A stretch of 64,000 bases of DNA from Hippopus hippopus (taxonomy: Eukaryota > Mollusca > Bivalvia > Cardiida > Cardiidae), in NCBI GenBank assembly GCA_946811185.2, contig OX328102.1:16245194-16309193 (forward strand), written 5' to 3'. Numbering within the stretch: the stretch's first letter is position 1; every line of letters starts with the position of its first letter. Made by a program: the position numbers and the translations under genes. Shown piece by piece: positions 11,690 to 19,800 of this stretch. The notes below the pieces were generated by a model. It had not been told where the DNA came from, did no database searches, and saw only the letters and a program-made list of their open reading frames with translations.

Positions 11690-12125
11690 AGACTGGGTAA
11701 AAATGGCCAGATCACTGAGTTGGACTTAGTTTTTTTCACCCTATGAATGATTTTTTTCTCTAAAAGGAATTTGTCCCTATATCAGTGAGTTGGACTTAGA
11801 CTTTTTCTTATCTATAATTGATTTCTTCTCTCTAAATGTCTGAGCACTGAGTTGAACTTAGACTTTTTTTTACCCTATGTATGATTTCTAAATGTCTGAC
11901 CATTGAGTTGGACTTAGTCTTTTTCACCTATGAATGAATTCTCTTTTCTAATTGCCTAATCATTGAGTTGGACTTAGACTTTTTTCTTCCCCTATGTATG
12001 ATTTCTAAATGTCTGACCATTGAGTTGGACTTAGTCTTTTTACATCTCTATGAATGATTTTTTCTTTCTAAAAGACTGATCACTGGGTTGGATTTAGTCT
12101 TTTTCTGCATCTATGAATGATTCTT
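11690..12125. repeat. Degenerate 56-60-bp tandem repeats, left TIR
   Basis: About seven units with the core GAGTTGGACTTAG followed by a T-rich run, CTATGAATGATTT and CTAAATGTCTGA. The same array lies at 13620-14030 and, inverted, at 25925-26345. No coding potential; placed downstream of the gene modules. Confidence 0.8.
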
Positions 12126-12212
12126 ACTCTTTGGAGTGTAACTCTCTGGAGTATAACTCTTTTGGAACGTGTCTCTTCTAAAAGAAAGATAGAACTTTCG
12201 TGGTAGATGGTT

Positions 12213-12548
12213 AGTCCTGAAAAGGACTGTTGGGTTAGCTCTGAAAAGAGCTGTGACAATTTGAAGAAATGACAACTTGAAGATAGAACTTTCGTCTGTC
12301 AGCTTGAAGATAGAACTTTCGTCTGACATCTTGAAGATAGAACTTTTGTGGTAGATGGTTAGTCCTGAAAAGGACTGTTGGGTTAGCTCTGAAAAGAGCT
12401 GTGACAATTTGAAGAAATGACAACTTGAAGATAGAACTTTCGTCTGACAGCTTGAAGATAGAACTTTCGTCTGACATCTTGAAGATAGAACTTTCGTGGT
12501 AGATGGTTAGTCCTGAAAAGGACTGTTGGGTTAGCTCTGAAAAGAGCT
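12213..12548 (-). repeat. 148-bp tandem array of paired histone-like stem-loops (left)
   Basis: Three units at a 148-bp period. Each holds two stem-loops read on the minus strand: AGCTCTTTTCAGAGCT followed by AACCCA, then AGTCCTTTTCAGGACT followed by AACCATC. The plus-strand positions are 12213-12228, 12237-12252, 12361-12376, 12385-12400, 12509-12524 and 12533-12548. Copies of a GAAAGTTCTATCTTCAAG word separate them. Stem sequences differ between the two types by compensating changes while the loop is constant, which points to RNA-level selection. Confidence 0.75.
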
Positions 12549-12708
12549 GTGACAATTTGAAGAAATGACAACTTGAAGATAGAACTTTCGTCTAACAGCT
12601 TGAAGGTAGAACTTTCGTCTGACAATTTGAAGAAATGACAATTTGAAGAAAAGATAGAACTTACGTCTGACAATTTGAAGAAAGGTAGATCTTCCGTGGT
12701 AGATGGTT

Positions 12709-12724
12709 AGCCCTGAAAAGGGCT
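12709..12724 (-). terminator. Histone-like 3' stem-loop of the 78-aa gene (left)
   Basis: The coding strand reads AGCCCTTTTCAGGGCT and then AACCATC: a 6-bp stem, UUUC loop and ACC-type tail. The metazoan histone consensus is a 6-bp stem with UUUC-like loop followed by ACCCA. The first pair is A-U instead of G-C; the conserved second G-C pair is kept. A GGAAG/GAAAG purine word starts 13 nt after the stem, where the U7-binding downstream element would lie. No AATAAA lies between the stop and the stem-loop. Confidence 0.7.
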
Positions 12725-12768
12725 GTTGGGGTGCCCCTAAAAGGGAGCTGGTTTTGGAGGTTGTGTTT

Positions 12769-13005
12769 TTAAGCACAACCTCCAACCTTTCTGCAGGCTG
12801 GACAGCTACTTGCTGCCCGCCTCTTTAGCCTCTTCAACTCCCGTTCATCCAGTCCAAAGTCCAAAGAGAACGAAGGCTCAGCGTCTTCGTTCCAATCTTC
12901 GGTAGAAGCCACTACGAACTCCTTCTTCTTCTTGTCGTCCATCTTTTTTCTGGATGATAGCTGCGCAAGCTCGCTAAAGCTCATATCTCTTAAAGCACAC
13001 TCCAT
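12769..13005 (-). CDS. 78-aa acidic/basic protein with C-terminal Cys motif (left TIR copy)
   Basis: I do not recognise a family. The protein has a Lys-rich stretch (about residues 20-28), an acidic middle with Trp, a basic helix near residues 53-65 (ERELKRLKRRAASS) and a C-terminus with CPAC followed five residues later by Cys. The same C-P-x-C-x5-C ending is found in the 88-aa protein, so the two may bind zinc or a partner alike. The ATG follows a TATA box by about 50 bp and an E2F/CRE block. The stop codon sits in the loop of a 10-bp hairpin (12756-12783), and a histone-like stem-loop follows. It is intact in both arms with one Met/Ile difference. Confidence 0.75.
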   Translation of the reverse strand: MECALRDMSFSELAQLSSRKKMDDKKKKEFVVASTEDWNEDAEPSFSLDFGLDERELKRLKRRAASSCPACRKVGGCA

Positions 13006-13037
13006 ATTGTCTACAAGTCGAAGAGAATGAACGATGT

Positions 13038-13124
13038 GCGGGAAATGACGCTGGGTTTTATAGGTTTTCAGACGGATTGAACTAGTTGACCCATGACGTC
13101 ATTTTCTCCTATGTTTTTTCCCGC
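13038..13124 (-). promoter_or_regulatory. S-phase-type promoter of the 78-aa gene, left (E2F, TATA, CRE, E2F)
   Basis: On the coding strand, TTTCCCGC occurs at 13038-13045, TATAAAA at 13056-13062, TGACGTCA at 13094-13101 and GCGGGAAA at 13117-13124; a CCAAT-type word lies further upstream (about 13156). CRE, E2F, CCAAT and TATA elements are typical of replication-dependent histone and other S-phase promoters. The block is repeated upstream of the 104-aa and 68-aa genes. Confidence 0.65.
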
Positions 13125-13619
13125 GTCGGCGTTTCATGCTGTTTTGGCTCCAAATTAATGTTATCCAATCAGAATCAGCGTTTTATTTCTAATACTAAAT
13201 GTTTTATTGTTGACCAACCCGTGGCTTTGTTACATTTTCTTGTTCGGGTTAGAAAAACTAGAGTTTAATTAACCTATGACTTTTTTTGATTATGAGTCTT
13301 TTGATAAAATGAAAAGAAAGATGATTATTTAAGATAGCTAGCCCCTGAAAAGAGTTGCTTTTTTGTACAGAATGCACTTTTTTATACCCCTCTCTTTCTT
13401 TTGATTGATTCCATTTTATCTAGCATTTGCATCAGATGTTCAATTTCATGTCTGATATATCTGAAACGTTCTCTTTCTTCTAACCAGAAGAGCAATAAGA
13501 GAAAAAAATGTTAATCCATACATTGTACGATACTGGCTCAGGTTTTACAAAAAAGTTAATGGTGAATGAGAAAAAATAATCAAGAGTTTAGTTTTTATAT
13601 GTGTAATGGATCACTTTTT

Positions 13620-14030
13620 AGTTTTTTTCATCCTATGAATGATTTTTCTCTCTAAAAGGAATTTGTCCCTATATCACTGAGTTGAACTTAGACTTTTTCT
13701 GCATCTATGAATGATTTCTTTTCTCTAAATGTCTGAGCACTGAGTTGAACTTAGACTTTTTTTACCCTATGTATGATTTCTAAATGTCTGACCATTGAGT
13801 TGGACTTAGTCTTTTTTTACATCTATGAATGATTTTTTCTCTTTCTAAATGTCTGACCATTGAGTTGGACTTAGACTTTTTTCTTCCCCTATGTATGATT
13901 TCTAAATGTCTGAGCACTGGGTTGGACTTAGCTTTTTTACATCTCTATGAATGATTTTTTCTTTCTAAAAGACTGAGCACTGAGTTGGACTTAGTCTTTT
14001 TTCTGCATCTATGAATGATTTTTACTCTTT
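13620..14030. repeat. Second 56-60-bp repeat array, left TIR only
   Basis: Same unit as 11690-12125. It belongs to the extra cassette of the left arm and suggests that the cassette arose by duplication of a repeat-plus-gene module. Confidence 0.75.
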
Positions 14031-14147
14031 GGAGTGTAACTCTCTGGAGTGTGAGTCTTTGGAGTGTAACTCTTCTAAAAGAAAGAAGTTTGACAATTTG
14101 AAGAAATGACAATTTGAAGAAAGATAGAACTTTCGTGGTAGATGGTT

Positions 14148-14163
14148 AGCCCTGAAAAGGGCT
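14148..14163 (-). terminator. Histone-like 3' stem-loop of the 104-aa gene
   Basis: Coding strand AGCCCTTTTCAGGGCT, AACCATCTACCAC, then GAAAG. It starts about 31 nt after the stop; a decayed partner (AGCTCTTCTC) lies between. Confidence 0.7.
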
Positions 14164-14194
14164 GTTTTGAGAAGAGCTGATTTTATGAAAATGT

Positions 14195-14509
14195 TTATTC
14201 AGTATCAGCATCAGTCGATTCGCTGTCTGACTCACTCCTTTCAGTGGCGATTTGCGCACGGAAAAGACGGGTCACCTGCTCAGTTTTTAAAATAACATAC
14301 TGAAAATACATCTCAAGCATGCCCTCAATAATGAGTTCCTTCATCCGAAGGTTATAACAGAACAGCCTGTTATTAGCAAGCTCAGCCCTCTCGTATCGTC
14401 TTCTCACTCCAGCTAGGCGTTGTTTAAGTAAGACGATTTGTCTCCTTGCTCTTATTAACTTTCGCTCAGTATCCATCCAAGTGACGACTGGTGATTGTCT
14501 TGAAGCCAT
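14195..14509 (-). CDS. 104-aa coiled-coil protein with acidic tail (left TIR only)
   Basis: Unrecognised family. The first 45 residues are Arg/Lys-rich and helical (RKLIRARRQ, RRRYERAE), the middle is hydrophobic-helical, and the last 15 residues are a Ser/Asp/Glu tail. This layout suits a DNA- or RNA-binding coiled coil. The ATG at 14509 follows a TATA box at 14548-14553 and a CRE/E2F block at 14585-14615. A sense stem-loop follows the stop at 14148-14163. The whole cassette is absent from the right arm, so it is a single-copy gene inside an otherwise duplicated region. Confidence 0.7.
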   Translation of the reverse strand: MASRQSPVVTWMDTERKLIRARRQIVLLKQRLAGVRRRYERAELANNRLFCYNLRMKELIIEGMLEMYFQYVILKTEQVTRLFRAQIATERSESDSESTDADTE

Positions 14510-14547
14510 TGTGAAAAATGAAATGCATGGAAAATAAATCGCCGAGA

Positions 14548-14615
14548 TTTATAGCTTTTCAGACGGATTGAACTAGTTGACCCATGACGTCATTTTCTCC
14601 TATGTTTTTTCCCGC
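14548..14615 (-). promoter_or_regulatory. S-phase-type promoter of the 104-aa gene
   Basis: TATAAAT (14547-14553), TGACGTCA 14585-14592 and the E2F-type site at 14608-14615, within an 80-bp block shared almost unchanged with the 78-aa gene promoter. A CCAAT-type word is near 14656. Confidence 0.6.
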
Positions 14616-14914
14616 GTCGGCGTTTCATGCTGTTTTGGCTCCAAATTAATGTTATCCAATCAGATTCACCGTTGTTTTTTCTAATACTAATTGTTTTATT
14701 GTTGACCAACCCGTGGGTTTGTTACATTTTCTTGTTCGGGGGATTTTATTGTTGCCCAATCCATGGGTTTGTTACATTTTCTTGTTCGGGTTAGGAAAAA
14801 CTAGAGTTTGGCTAATCTATGACTTTTTTTGATTGTGAATCTTTTGAGTTTTTTTGACAATTTTGAGTTTTTTTGACAATTTGAGGAAAGATAGAACTTT
14901 CGTGGCAGATGGGT

Positions 14915-14930
14915 AGCCCTGAAAAGGGCT
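14915..14930 (-). terminator. Histone-like 3' stem-loop of the 88-aa gene (left)
   Basis: Coding strand AGCCCTTTTCAGGGCT followed by ACCCATC. The ACCCA after the stem equals the classic histone downstream sequence. GAAAG follows 13 nt later. Confidence 0.7.
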
Positions 14931-14961
14931 GTTTTTTTGGAGGCTGTGTTTTTTTCCACTT

Positions 14962-15228
14962 TTAATGGCAGCACCCGAAATTCGCTTGGCAAATGGGGCA
15001 TGCTGTAATCTTCCTCCCGAACTCGATATCAACCAAAATGATATCCGGTGTTGTCTTTAATAATAGCTGAACTAATCTTTCGCCGAGATCTTTGTATGGC
15101 TGTGTTATACGTCGCAGTTGGTTTTGTTCCTCCTCTCCTACGAGGCGAGTGGTTAGTTGCAATAACTGTTGCCCTGCATTTAGATACTCTTGGAGAGCCT
15201 CACGTAGTTGATGATTTAGCTCTTCCAT
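14962..15228 (-). CDS. 88-aa helical protein with C-terminal Cys motif (left TIR copy, intact)
   Basis: Unrecognised. The first ATG is at 15228; upstream codons in the same frame have no ATG. Residues 1-70 are predicted amphipathic helices rich in Leu, Gln and Glu. The C-terminus is CPIC followed five residues later by Cys, then Cys-His, matching the spacing in the 78-aa protein. It has the second promoter type, with TATA (GTATAAA) at 15320-15326 and a 5' leader related to that of the 221-aa gene. The stop is followed by an intact stem-loop at 14915-14930. Confidence 0.7.
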   Translation of the reverse strand: MEELNHQLREALQEYLNAGQQLLQLTTRLVGEEEQNQLRRITQPYKDLGERLVQLLLKTTPDIILVDIEFGRKITACPICQANFGCCH

Positions 15229-15319
15229 ATTGATACTGTTCCCGAATATTGACACTACTTTCGAAGTGATCGTTAGCTGAGAATCAAGAAATGGTGAATG
15301 TATGAAAATAACGCAGGGG

Positions 15320-15326
15320 TTTATAC
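15320..15326 (-). promoter_or_regulatory. TATA box of the 88-aa gene (left)
   Basis: GTATAAA on the minus strand, 92 bp before the ATG, next to a TTTCAATCCTCCTTAAAC word that is also found before the 221-aa gene. It lacks the CRE and E2F sites; the equivalent region reads TTTCCATGC where other genes have TTTCCCGC. Confidence 0.5.
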
Positions 15327-15673
15327 GTTTAAGGAGGATTGAAATTTTTTACAGAGCTCGGCCAGGGTAGAAAACACATACATTTTTTCCATGCTACGTT
15401 TCATGCTGTTTTGGCTCCAAATTAATGTTATCCAATCAGATTCACCGTTGTTTTTTCTAATACTAATTGTTTTATTGTTGACCAACCCGTGGCTTTGTTA
15501 CATTTTCTTGTTCGGGGGATTTTATTGTTGCCCAATCCATAGGTTTGTTACATTTTCTTTTTCGGGTAAGAAAAAACTAGAGTTTAACTAACAGTTATGA
15601 GACGTTGTATGGGAAAAATGTAACCAGAACAAGTCTTTTGGAGGAAAAAACAGAATGAAGAACTCTATTGTTT

Positions 15674-16075
15674 TTTGAACTTTTATTTATTGAACTTTTA
15701 TTTACTGAACAGAACTAAACATTGAAACATTTTTTTTGCAATGCATCATAAAAAAATTTCTTGACAATGAAAAAATTTCTTGACAATGAAAAAAATCACA
15801 AGCAAACATTTTTTTTGCAATGCATCATAAAAAATTTCTTGACAATGAAAAAACATTTTCTTAACAATGAAAAAAATCACAAGCAAACATTTTTTTGCAA
15901 TGCATCATAAAAAATTTCTTGACAATGAAAAAAATATTTTCTTACCAATGAAAAAATCGCACTGAAATATTTTTTCACAATGAATTATTCACAATGAATT
16001 AATCACGATGAAAAAAAAACACACTGAATTATTTTTCGCAATGATTTATTTACAATGAATTATTCGCAAAAACAG
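15674..16075. repeat. Direct repeats and poly(A) signals downstream of the 218-aa gene
   Basis: Repeats of TGCATCATAAAAAATTTCTTGACAATG-like words (about 35-60 bp spacing). On the minus strand two AATAAA signals lie at about 15680-15700. The region probably forms the polyadenylated 3' end of the PolB/218-aa transcripts. It is mirrored at 23440-23790 downstream of the 221-aa gene, so one TIR segment supplies poly(A) sites to both central gene blocks. Confidence 0.6.
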
Positions 16076-16090
16076 TATATAACAAATTTT

Positions 16091-16747
16091 TTATAATGCA
16101 AATTCGCAAACACCACGAGTTTCACATTTGTTTTCATATTCCGTAATGTCTTTATGCAATTGGTCATACCCCAAAAACATTGTATACTCACTGTCCATAT
16201 CGTTGAAATCTCGTAGTCCTATGAATGGAGCAACATGTCTATAAGCGTCTTTTGTTGAAAGAGCTGAATTCACTACTTCTTCTGTAACATCTCTATCAAA
16301 TAGAATATATCCTGACATGGTTTCCACTGTTTCTCCGTAGGAATCATGAACAGATCCTTTTTTGTAGCGTAAGTAAAAGTTAAATAGAACTGATTTCATT
16401 TTCACAACGTTAAGAAAACTTTCTTCTGTTGTTCCTATGATAAAAAATGTCCATCGGCTTGTGGATCTAAACAGTTTACTAATAACATTGTCTTTCATAC
16501 AGCTATCTGCTAAATAAGTCTTGAGAACGAGATCCATCCCCGAATCGTCCACCATCATCGCAATAAAGTTGAATATAGCATACACTTTGTAGGAATTTTC
16601 TCCTTTTGCAACCCATTTAAACATTTTTTTGATCCAAATTTTCACACAGAAAAATTTAATGTTAAGCTGTGTTTGTTCATCAAGCGTATGCTGTCGAACA
16701 AATTCCCCATAAATTTTTTCACGTAGTTCTATTGGTAACGGCAACAT
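16091..16747 (-). CDS. 218-aa protein of unknown function
   Basis: I recognise no family. The N-terminus LPLPIELREKIYGEFV resembles the first helix of an F-box (Leu-Pro-x-Glu-Leu pattern), which would suggest a ubiquitin-ligase adaptor, but the similarity is short and weak. The rest is mixed alpha/beta with several Phe/Trp-rich stretches and a Cys pair near the C-terminus. It lies 82 bp after PolB on the same strand and has its own TATAAAAG inside the last PolB codons (about 16845-16852). Its last codons are duplicated in the right TIR. It seems to use polyadenylation rather than a stem-loop. Confidence 0.65.
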   Translation of the reverse strand: MLPLPIELREKIYGEFVRQHTLDEQTQLNIKFFCVKIWIKKMFKWVAKGENSYKVYAIFNFIAMMVDDSGMDLVLKTYLADSCMKDNVISKLFRSTSRWTFFIIGTTEESFLNVVKMKSVLFNFYLRYKKGSVHDSYGETVETMSGYILFDRDVTEEVVNSALSTKDAYRHVAPFIGLRDFNDMDSEYTMFLGYDQLHKDITEYENKCETRGVCEFAL

Positions 16748-16829
16748 GATTGTTTTTTTTTTTGATCAACTGCTAATATTTTTCCCAGACTTACTTTGAG
16801 TGATTGGTACACAACAATGTGATATGAAA

Positions 16830-19800
16830 TTATTTTCTCAAGCTTTTATAACCATAGGGTACAGTATCAGTACCATTTACAATGACTCTCTTGGTGTATA
16901 CAGAACGAAACGTTTTTGTTTGTGGTTCACTGGTAACCGTTCTATCTCTGTGTCTTTTAATTTTACAATCATACTGAATTTTGATTTCTACTGTACGATC
17001 CAAAGCACATTTCGAATATGTATCGAAATTTACCACCTGTTTTGTATTGTAATCCAGAGTAATCCCCTTTACTTTACATTTGCTTATCTCTTTTCCATCT
17101 TTTGTTTTCATTTTGTAAGCATAATTCTTAGGTCCAAGTCCTCTGAATTGAGTAATTTTACAAGCAGGCTCTTCATCAGTCCATTTTCCTAGCCGGCTGT
17201 TAATAATAGGGGGATTCCATAATTCGGGGTCGTGAATGTACATACAACTATCTGTATCGAAATACAGAACTCTATCTTTTAACTTTTCAAGAACGCTGTA
17301 CAATTCCAACCTTGCATAAGCTGTTACGTAAGAACCTACTACCACATTGGCTGTAGCATGAGTGTCAATATGTTCCAACTTTGATTCATAGTTAACCAAG
17401 ATGAATGAACAGTTCTCATCAAAGATTTCTACATGCTTTACAATGAAATTGGGATTGGTGACTAATTCAAAATATTTAGACGGATCACTGATGTATTCCG
17501 TCTGGGTCATTTTTTCACGCTGAGCTAATTTTCCCCAAAGACAGTTCAACATAATCTTAGCAAATGATCTTCTCCCAGGATTTCTTTGAATACAACTTGG
17601 ATCAAGACGAACACCTTCTGCCTTCTCATATTCACAAACGAACTGATCTTTTTCTGAGTCTGATTGACAGCAATCTGGATAACCACTGGCTTCTTGCTTA
17701 ATTTTCAAGAAATTGTCCACATAATGTTTAAAGAACTGATCTGACACAGAATTGAAATGCCAAATTTCATACACTTGCAATAATCGATAACCACAGTCAA
17801 GAGCCTTGAATAATTCAAAAGTAACCCAAGTTCCGACCAAAGCCCTCTCTTCTTTACCATGTCTACAAATGTTTGAGCTTTCTTCTGCACATTTCATACA
17901 GAGGGGAAACATCATTTTGTTGTTACAGTGAACTGGTAGAACGGGGTGAAACAAATCAGTTGGAGGTAAAACTTTGCATTTGATTAATCCCTCATATTGG
18001 CGAATATTGTTCATATCAATATTCTCAGCAGACAAAATTTTTGGCTGACCTACAGGATAGGATTTGTGTTTACAAACATAAGGGTATAGAGAACAGATAT
18101 CGATGTACTTGATTTCCTTTTTGGTTTTTTCATCAACATCATATCCAATTTTTATTGCATTACATCTTCCCCCGGACAAACCATCCCTCGGGTCGATAGG
18201 GTCCCAATGTGGATATAACTTTTCAATGTGTTTTTTGTACTCTTTATCCTTCATCTTAGCATCAAATTCGTGTTCCCAAATGTACACTACATTATATCCC
18301 ATGTCTTCGATATCTGCTATACGTTCAAAAGTACGTTCGTACAATTCAGACATGGGTTTTCCATTAATAGGATTGATCTGTTTTCGATCTGTATAGCATA
18401 CAGGACAACCATGATACAAATCCCCAAGAAATTCATAAACAGTGTTTGATTGATGGTGAAAACCATCTACACTATATTTCCCGATTTGAGCTTCACCACC
18501 ATTTTTTGCATGCTGAATATTAATACCTTTTTCCTGAGCAACGCTTTGAACCCATCGTATCGCTTTCATAGAAAAGCGACGTCTGGATGAGTCTTTACTT
18601 GAAATGATAGCTATTTGATTTTCTGGTAAATATTTGCTTCGCCACACCTTGTTACAGGCATCTGCGATGGTAATCGCCTCTAAAAATGGACAAATACCGC
18701 CCTGTTCGATAAACAGCTTTCTGAATTCAGCACATCCTCGTCTGAGGATATCAACGTCTGACCTACAGTACATTTCCATCTCCTTCTGAAAATTGAATTC
18801 CTCACCATTTCGAACTTTGTCATTATACCAAACTATAAATTTTGACCTAGCCTCTTCAGACATTGAGTCGGGTTTGTAATAAGACATATCCAAGTAGGGT
18901 CCGATGTAACTCCAAAATTCATCTGTATTCGCCCAGTGAGGAAAGTAACCTTTTTTCATTTCTTGAAGGCTAAAGGTGGATGGAAATTTTGCCAAACCAA
19001 AACTCATGAAATTGAAAGAATCGATCAGACGTACACCGTTCAGTTCTAACTTCATAATATTGTTTCCATTCATGATCAATTTTGGAAGTTTTAACCCAAC
19101 TTTGACAATATAGTCAAGAATGAACTGCCCGTCATAGCCTTTGAAATTATGGGCAATAGCCGTAACCCCTTTATGATGTTTTGAAAAGAGCCAGTTGCAA
19201 AATTGACTCAAAGTTTTTTCACCTTGAAAAATAACTTCCCTACCCTCTTCAAATTCACTGCATGTAGAACAATGAAAATCAAGTGATTTATCGATACATT
19301 CATCACACGCTCTGTGTGCGATACAATAATTTGGGATGTGTACACCTGTGTCTTGTTTGCATTCAAAATCAAAGAAAATAAACTGTGGTTTTTTGACTAC
19401 AGAAGAACTCGTCTCGTCATCGCTGTCATGGTTCAACTTACTTTGGTAATGCTGAATATAGCATTGATGAGAAAAGTTAACAATTCTCTTACAGATATGA
19501 CATCTTTTCTTTCCATTGCAAACATGATTTTTCTTTCTGATATGATATTGTGCACCGCATTTTGAACAGAGTTTCACTAATTCACAAATGGATTTCTTTT
19601 CTTTACCTTGAACATTTCTGTGATTTTCAAAGCATTCAGCACTAAAAAATCGTCTACTGCAAACACTGCAAACATATTCTTTTGATTCTGATGGACATTT
19701 TCCTTTGCGGTAACAACCTTTACAGATATTTGAACAAGCATGACTTTCCCGGTGAGAGTAACCCGCATCACAGAACTCACAATAATATGCACAACTAAGA

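Larger units (their letters stand above)
11366..16109 (+). repeat. Element 1 left terminal inverted repeat
   Basis: This arm matches the reverse complement of 23410-26681 nearly base for base over most of its length; the 78-aa gene copies differ by one residue and the stem-loop array translations are the same. It is about 1.4 kb longer than the right arm because of an extra cassette (about 13270-14690) with the 104-aa gene, its promoter, its stem-loop and a second set of 56-60-bp repeats. The inner edge runs into the last codons of the 218-aa gene. Confidence 0.85.

Noticed and set aside
12111..12785. Overlapping open frames of 84-106 codons across the left stem-loop array (and their mirror at 25261-25935)
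   Set aside because: They translate the 148-bp stem-loop repeats in changing frames (period not a multiple of three), lie beyond the gene's 3' end and have no promoter; best explained as RNA-level sequence.
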